A DNA stretch of 6,961 bases from Paenalcaligenes sp021793095 (GTDB lineage: Bacteria > Pseudomonadota > Gammaproteobacteria > Burkholderiales > Burkholderiaceae_B). Each line of letters starts with the position of its first letter. Position 1 is the stretch's first letter. Of this stretch, positions 6,351-6,961 are shown piece after piece. The stretch covers positions 1-6,961 of the forward strand of contig DAHVQS010000077.1 of assembly GCA_027317645.1 (NCBI GenBank), written 5' to 3'. The notes beneath the pieces were generated by a model. The model saw nothing but the letters and a program-made list of their open reading frames with translations. It was not told where the DNA came from and did not search any database. The translations under genes and the position numbers were made by a program.

Positions 6351-6406
6351 TTGGTTATGCCTCTGCTGATATGCCTGCCAGAGCCGACCGCTGATTGATT
6401 CTAGAC

Positions 6407-6421
6407 AACCCTCCTAGGGTT
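6407..6421. promoter_or_regulatory. Short palindrome AACCCT-CCT-AGGGTT
   Basis: A perfect 6-bp inverted repeat with a 3-base centre lies about 70 bp upstream of the MatC-like permease start. It is not followed by a T-run, so a terminator is unlikely. It could be an operator half of the divergent control region, or chance. Confidence 0.3.
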
Positions 6422-6440
6422 TACCCTTATTTAACTCATA

Positions 6441-6469
6441 TAAACATATACATGTTTGAATGATAAAAT
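6441..6469 (+). promoter_or_regulatory. Candidate promoter overlapped by an AAACAT-ATAC-ATGTTT palindrome
   Basis: TAAACA (6441-6446) and TAAAAT (6464-6469) form a possible sigma70 -35/-10 pair with a 17-base spacer, 24 bases before the ATG of the permease. A perfect inverted repeat, AAACAT (6442-6447) with ATGTTT (6452-6457), overlaps the -35 and spacer, where a repressor would block polymerase. The size and AT-rich symmetry resemble operators of GntR-type regulators, but the regulator is not in the window. The hexamers are not strong. Confidence 0.35.
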
Positions 6470-6481
6470 CAGGTATTCTCT

Positions 6482-6486
6482 GGAGG
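6482..6486 (+). promoter_or_regulatory. Shine-Dalgarno of the MatC-like permease
   Basis: GGAGG lies 7 bases before ATG 6494 and fixes that start. Confidence 0.7.
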
Positions 6487-6493
6487 ATTGTAT

Positions 6494-6961
6494 ATGACCC
6501 TGATCATCACCATTGCCATCTTATTGTCGATTGCAATTGGGTATAAGACCAAAATAAACATTGGTCTATTTGCCATTATTTTTGCTTATTTAATAGGTGC
6601 TTATGGGCTAGATATGTCGGCTGCTCAGGTCGTCGATTCCTGGCCTATCCGTATATTTTTTATTATTTTTGCCGTGACGTTGTTTTATAACGTGGCGATG
6701 GTCAATGGCGCTTTAGAGAAACTGGCCAGCCATTTGCTGTATGCATGTAGAAATTTTCCTATCTTGCTGCCGCTGGCTATTTTTCTTTCTGCGACCATTA
6801 TTGCGGCTCTGGGGGCGGGTTTTTACACAGTGCTGGCGTTTATGGCACCCATGACGTTGCTGTTGTGCCAGAAAACAGGGATGAGCAAGATCATCGGTGG
6901 GATGGCGGTCAACTACGGCGCACTCGCGGGGGCTAACTTTATGACCTCGCAAAGCGGGGTG
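6494..6961 (+). CDS. MatC-like (dicarboxylate carrier, IT superfamily) permease, N-terminal 156 residues
   Basis: The gene is open to the end of the window and encodes the first 156 residues of an inner-membrane carrier. The start ATG 6494 has GGAGG at ideal distance. Membrane segments are visible at about residues 2-16, 21-38, 52-69, 88-106, 107-124 and 132-148. The pattern of a short first helix, a basic turn YKTKINIG, a second helix, an FAVTLFYNVAMVNGALEKLA segment and then GAGFYTVLAFMAPM matches the MatC N-terminal domain, known from malonate/dicarboxylate carriers. Its role would be uptake of an organic acid. SLC13-type or other IT-superfamily permeases are the alternatives, since the C-terminal half is not seen. 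It is transcribed divergently from the SDR, with which it may share regulation. The substrate is not determined. Confidence 0.7.
   Translation, partial: MTLIITIAILLSIAIGYKTKINIGLFAIIFAYLIGAYGLDMSAAQVVDSWPIRIFFIIFAVTLFYNVAMVNGALEKLASHLLYACRNFPILLPLAIFLSATIIAALGAGFYTVLAFMAPMTLLLCQKTGMSKIIGGMAVNYGALAGANFMTSQSGV

Larger units (their letters stand above)
6163..6481. other. Divergent intergenic region between SDR (-) and MatC-like permease (+)
   Basis: No credible gene is seen on either strand. The left part (6163-6266) should hold the SDR promoter. On the - strand TATATT is a fair -10 hexamer (complement of about 6224-6229), without a clear -35. The middle (6267-6350) is a degenerate 12-bp tandem repeat. 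The right part (6400-6481) holds two small palindromes and a possible promoter for the permease. A shared regulator for both genes is possible but not shown. Confidence 0.5.

Noticed and set aside
6713..6952. - strand frame opposite the MatC-like permease
   Set aside because: Highly basic Gln/Arg/His-rich shadow; the + strand gives a clean membrane protein with a good start.

Overview
The window is ordinary bacterial chromosome-style DNA with tightly packed genes, good Shine-Dalgarno sites and families typical of heterotrophic Proteobacteria (TAXI-type TRAP transport, AtuA-family proteins, a Tat signal peptide, a MatC-like permease). A beta- or gammaproteobacterium is the likeliest source, but nothing here fixes the genus. 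No rRNA, tRNA, CRISPR array, transposase or phage gene is visible.

Layout, left to right. (1) Bases 2-310 are the 3' end of an amidase-signature enzyme on the + strand. (2) A 180-base gap holds a perfect 8-bp inverted repeat (355-391) and a strong ribosome binding site. (3) A + strand cluster follows: an AtuA-family (DUF1446) protein starting at TTG 491; a small AtuA-associated protein (from about 1856) in the same reading frame, separated by one TAA; a Tat-exported TAXI-family solute-binding protein (2309-3289); and a fused TRAP permease (3350-5320). (4) A hairpin with T/A tracts on its outer sides covers the permease stop codon and probably terminates both the permease and the convergent gene. 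(5) A short-chain dehydrogenase/reductase lies on the - strand (5357-6151). (6) A divergent intergenic region of 342 bases contains a degenerate 12-bp tandem repeat and two small palindromes, one overlapping a candidate promoter. (7) The last gene (6494 onward, + strand) is the N-terminal part of a MatC-like carrier, cut by the window end.

How they may work together: the binding protein would capture an organic-acid-like solute in the periplasm and deliver it to the fused TRAP permease. The AtuA-like pair would act on the substrate or its CoA derivative in the cytoplasm, and the SDR and amidase could be flanking catabolic steps. The transport half is secure. The substrate and the AtuA-like reaction are not known from the sequence. 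The gene combination reads as an uncharacterised carboxylate-uptake and catabolic island, not as a defence or mobile system.

The points most worth a second look are the same-frame split of the AtuA-type polypeptide, the inverted repeat upstream of it, the terminator built around the permease stop codon, the SDR's enlarged nucleotide-binding loop and the 12-bp repeat array.
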